Positions 62,970-64,000 of a DNA stretch of 64,000 nucleotides are shown here, in pieces. The DNA is from UBA6168 sp964423205 (GTDB lineage Bacteria > Bacteroidota > Bacteroidia > Chitinophagales > Saprospiraceae). The stretch is taken from contig CAYRDX010000014.1 of NCBI GenBank assembly GCA_964423205.1, positions 15,136-79,135 on the forward strand, given 5' to 3'. Below the pieces are notes generated by a model. The model saw only the letters and a list, made by a program, of their open reading frames with translations, had not been told where the DNA came from and ran no database searches. Made by a program: the position numbers and the translations under genes. Every line of letters begins with the position of its first letter. Within the stretch, counting starts at the first letter, position 1.

Positions 62970-63197
62970 TCAGTTGCTGGCCCGGCGCTGAATGTTGGTT
63001 TCGTAAAGCCTGACAATTTTAGCTTGTTGGTCAGCAACCTTATTCAGCAACTTTAATTCCTGCCTCAGTTCAACCGCTTCAGGAGCTTTTTTGGATGATG
63101 TTTTTAACTTCCGGTTCAGGTCGAGGATCTTCTGGATAGTAGATTTCAGGGCGTAACGTGCTTGCAAGAGGCGTTTTAGGAGAGAGTATTGCGTCAT
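62970..63197 (-). CDS. Small hypothetical coiled-coil protein
   Basis: 75 residues, very basic, mostly one long amphipathic helix (LKRLLQARYALKSTIQKILD, LRQELKLLNKVADQQAKIVR). No known family. It has good codon composition and a plausible ATG, and lies downstream of the RfaE2-like gene on the same strand with a 126-base gap. The call rests on composition alone. Confidence 0.5.
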   Translation of the reverse strand: MTQYSLLKRLLQARYALKSTIQKILDLNRKLKTSSKKAPEAVELRQELKLLNKVADQQAKIVRLYETNIQRRASN

Positions 63198-63323
63198 TTG
63201 AGAAAATTTTGGTTTAGGCGTATTGATTTCGCAAATGTTCCTTCATTACTTTCAGAAAGCAAATTTAGTTTTTGATGTGCAATAAATAGCAACACAATGG
63301 GTAACAATAATCAATGCAAAATG

Positions 63324-63827
63324 TTAAAGTTTTTGATCGCTGTTACGCCGTATTTTACCTTCTATCTTACTCGTTGAATGACCTTCCACATAAGGTAAAC
63401 TATGAACTTTCCCCCCATTGGCTAACACTATGTCAGTGCCCACAATTTCTTCAAGCCGCCAGTCTCCACCCTTTACCAGTATGTCCGGTTTAATAATCTC
63501 AATCAATTGATAAGGTGTGTCCTCAGTGAAAATAGTAACTGCATCAACACAAAGCAGGGCAGCCAGTACATGAGCTCTTGATATTTCATCCTGAATAGGC
63601 CGGTGAGGGCCTTTTAGTCTTTTGACTGATGCATCTGAGTTTAGTCCAATTATCAGTCTATTGCCTAAGTTCCTGGCATGGGACAAGTAATGAACATGAC
63701 CGTAATGCAGAATGTCAAAGCACCCATTCGTAAACACAATAGTATCGCCCTGCTTTCGCCACTTTCCAAGTGTTTCCCGCAGATTGGTGCTTGTGATTAT
63801 TTTAGACTGAATTTGGTTGAAAAACAT
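63324..63827 (-). CDS. rfaE2: ADP-heptose synthase-like nucleotidyltransferase (RfaE domain 2)
   Basis: 167 residues from the ATG at 63827 (MFFNQIQSKIITS); the longer frame to 63881 adds 18 residues. The cytidylyltransferase-type motif is FTNGCFDILHYGHVHYL, with HYGH as the nucleotide-binding HxGH. RPIQDEISRAHVLAAL and KGGDWRLEEIVG follow, and GHSTSKIEGKIR is the usual end. It adenylylates heptose-1-phosphate in LPS core synthesis; a free-standing domain 2 is common in Bacteroidota. The window ends soon after, so the operon partner is unknown. Confidence 0.9.
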   Translation of the reverse strand: MFFNQIQSKIITSTNLRETLGKWRKQGDTIVFTNGCFDILHYGHVHYLSHARNLGNRLIIGLNSDASVKRLKGPHRPIQDEISRAHVLAALLCVDAVTIFTEDTPYQLIEIIKPDILVKGGDWRLEEIVGTDIVLANGGKVHSLPYVEGHSTSKIEGKIRRNSDQKL

Positions 63828-63949
63828 AGTGCTTATTGTAAACACTGTTTCGGATAAGTAATGATAAAAAAATGGCTTCACTGTTTAGAGGCGGTATCAA
63901 AAGTAATTTTCCCCCTGATCACGCAGATTTTTTTGCAGATGAATTTTAG

Positions 63950-64000
63950 TAATGAGTCAAAAATAAAGTAGCCAAATAGTTTTCTTAACCACTTGAAAAT
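63950..64000. repeat. Dispersed intergenic repeat, inverted copy, cut by window end
   Basis: TAATGAGTCAAAAATAAAGT and AACCACTTGAAAAT are the reverse complement of the core of the copy at 27947-28040. The repeat continues beyond the window. Confidence 0.78.

Overview
This window comes from a member of the Bacteroidota, most likely the Saprospiraceae/Chitinophagales branch (an inference from gene content, not a phylogeny). The evidence is a SecA with the Bacteroidota-style tail, a secreted protein with a type A type IX secretion (T9SS) C-terminal domain, two giant multidomain secreted proteins with SprB/PKD-like, cadherin-like and dockerin-like modules, genes without obvious Shine-Dalgarno sites, and intergenic DNA full of short palindromes and tandem repeats. 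It is a draft scaffold. Two runs of exactly 100 N (4750-4849 and 16792-16891) are each flanked by the same 55 bases on both sides, as expected when contigs that overlap by the assembler's k-mer length are joined with a fixed gap.

Layout: 1-3807 holds secA (5' end outside the window) and an OmpH/Skp-like chaperone. 3905-4319 is an initiator tRNA-Met gene split in its anticodon loop by a 342-base group I intron. It is followed by at least two tandem 388-base units, each carrying a small GIY-YIG nuclease gene bracketed by copies of the tRNA 3' end and its terminator. 5798-10168 is a defence/addiction island on the minus strand: a toxin / XRE antitoxin / SecB-like chaperone (TAC) module with a palindromic operator, a HipA-like kinase gene beheaded by a 162-bp MITE plus its downstream partner, and a TacT-like acetyltransferase with a DUF1778 antitoxin. 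A lone type III-like DNA methyltransferase follows at 10733.

12507-16623 has metabolic and membrane genes: a haem-copper-oxidase-like membrane protein, a serine hydrolase lipoprotein and an exported amidohydrolase. 16952-40898 is almost entirely two giant paralogous secreted proteins (about 3601 and 4156 residues). 41227-43041 is a compact minus-strand cluster of a SET-domain methyltransferase, a small EamA/SMR-like membrane protein and an outer-membrane barrel-like protein. 43269-48873 holds a sodium:solute symporter, a DUF4143-type AAA ATPase and clpB. 48949-52560 has a PA-domain T9SS cargo protein and a secreted MORN-repeat caspase-like protein. 52859-64000 has acs, an HD-PycTM fusion, an M20 peptidase, a SNF2 helicase, a DUF1080 protein and an RfaE2-like nucleotidyltransferase.

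The most unusual part is the split initiator tRNA with its downstream GIY-YIG/tRNA-tail array. The intron itself has no ORF, but a nuclease-bearing repeat sits immediately next to it and re-creates the tRNA 3' end at every unit boundary. This looks like a mobile module adapted to a tRNA gene; I do not know of a published description.
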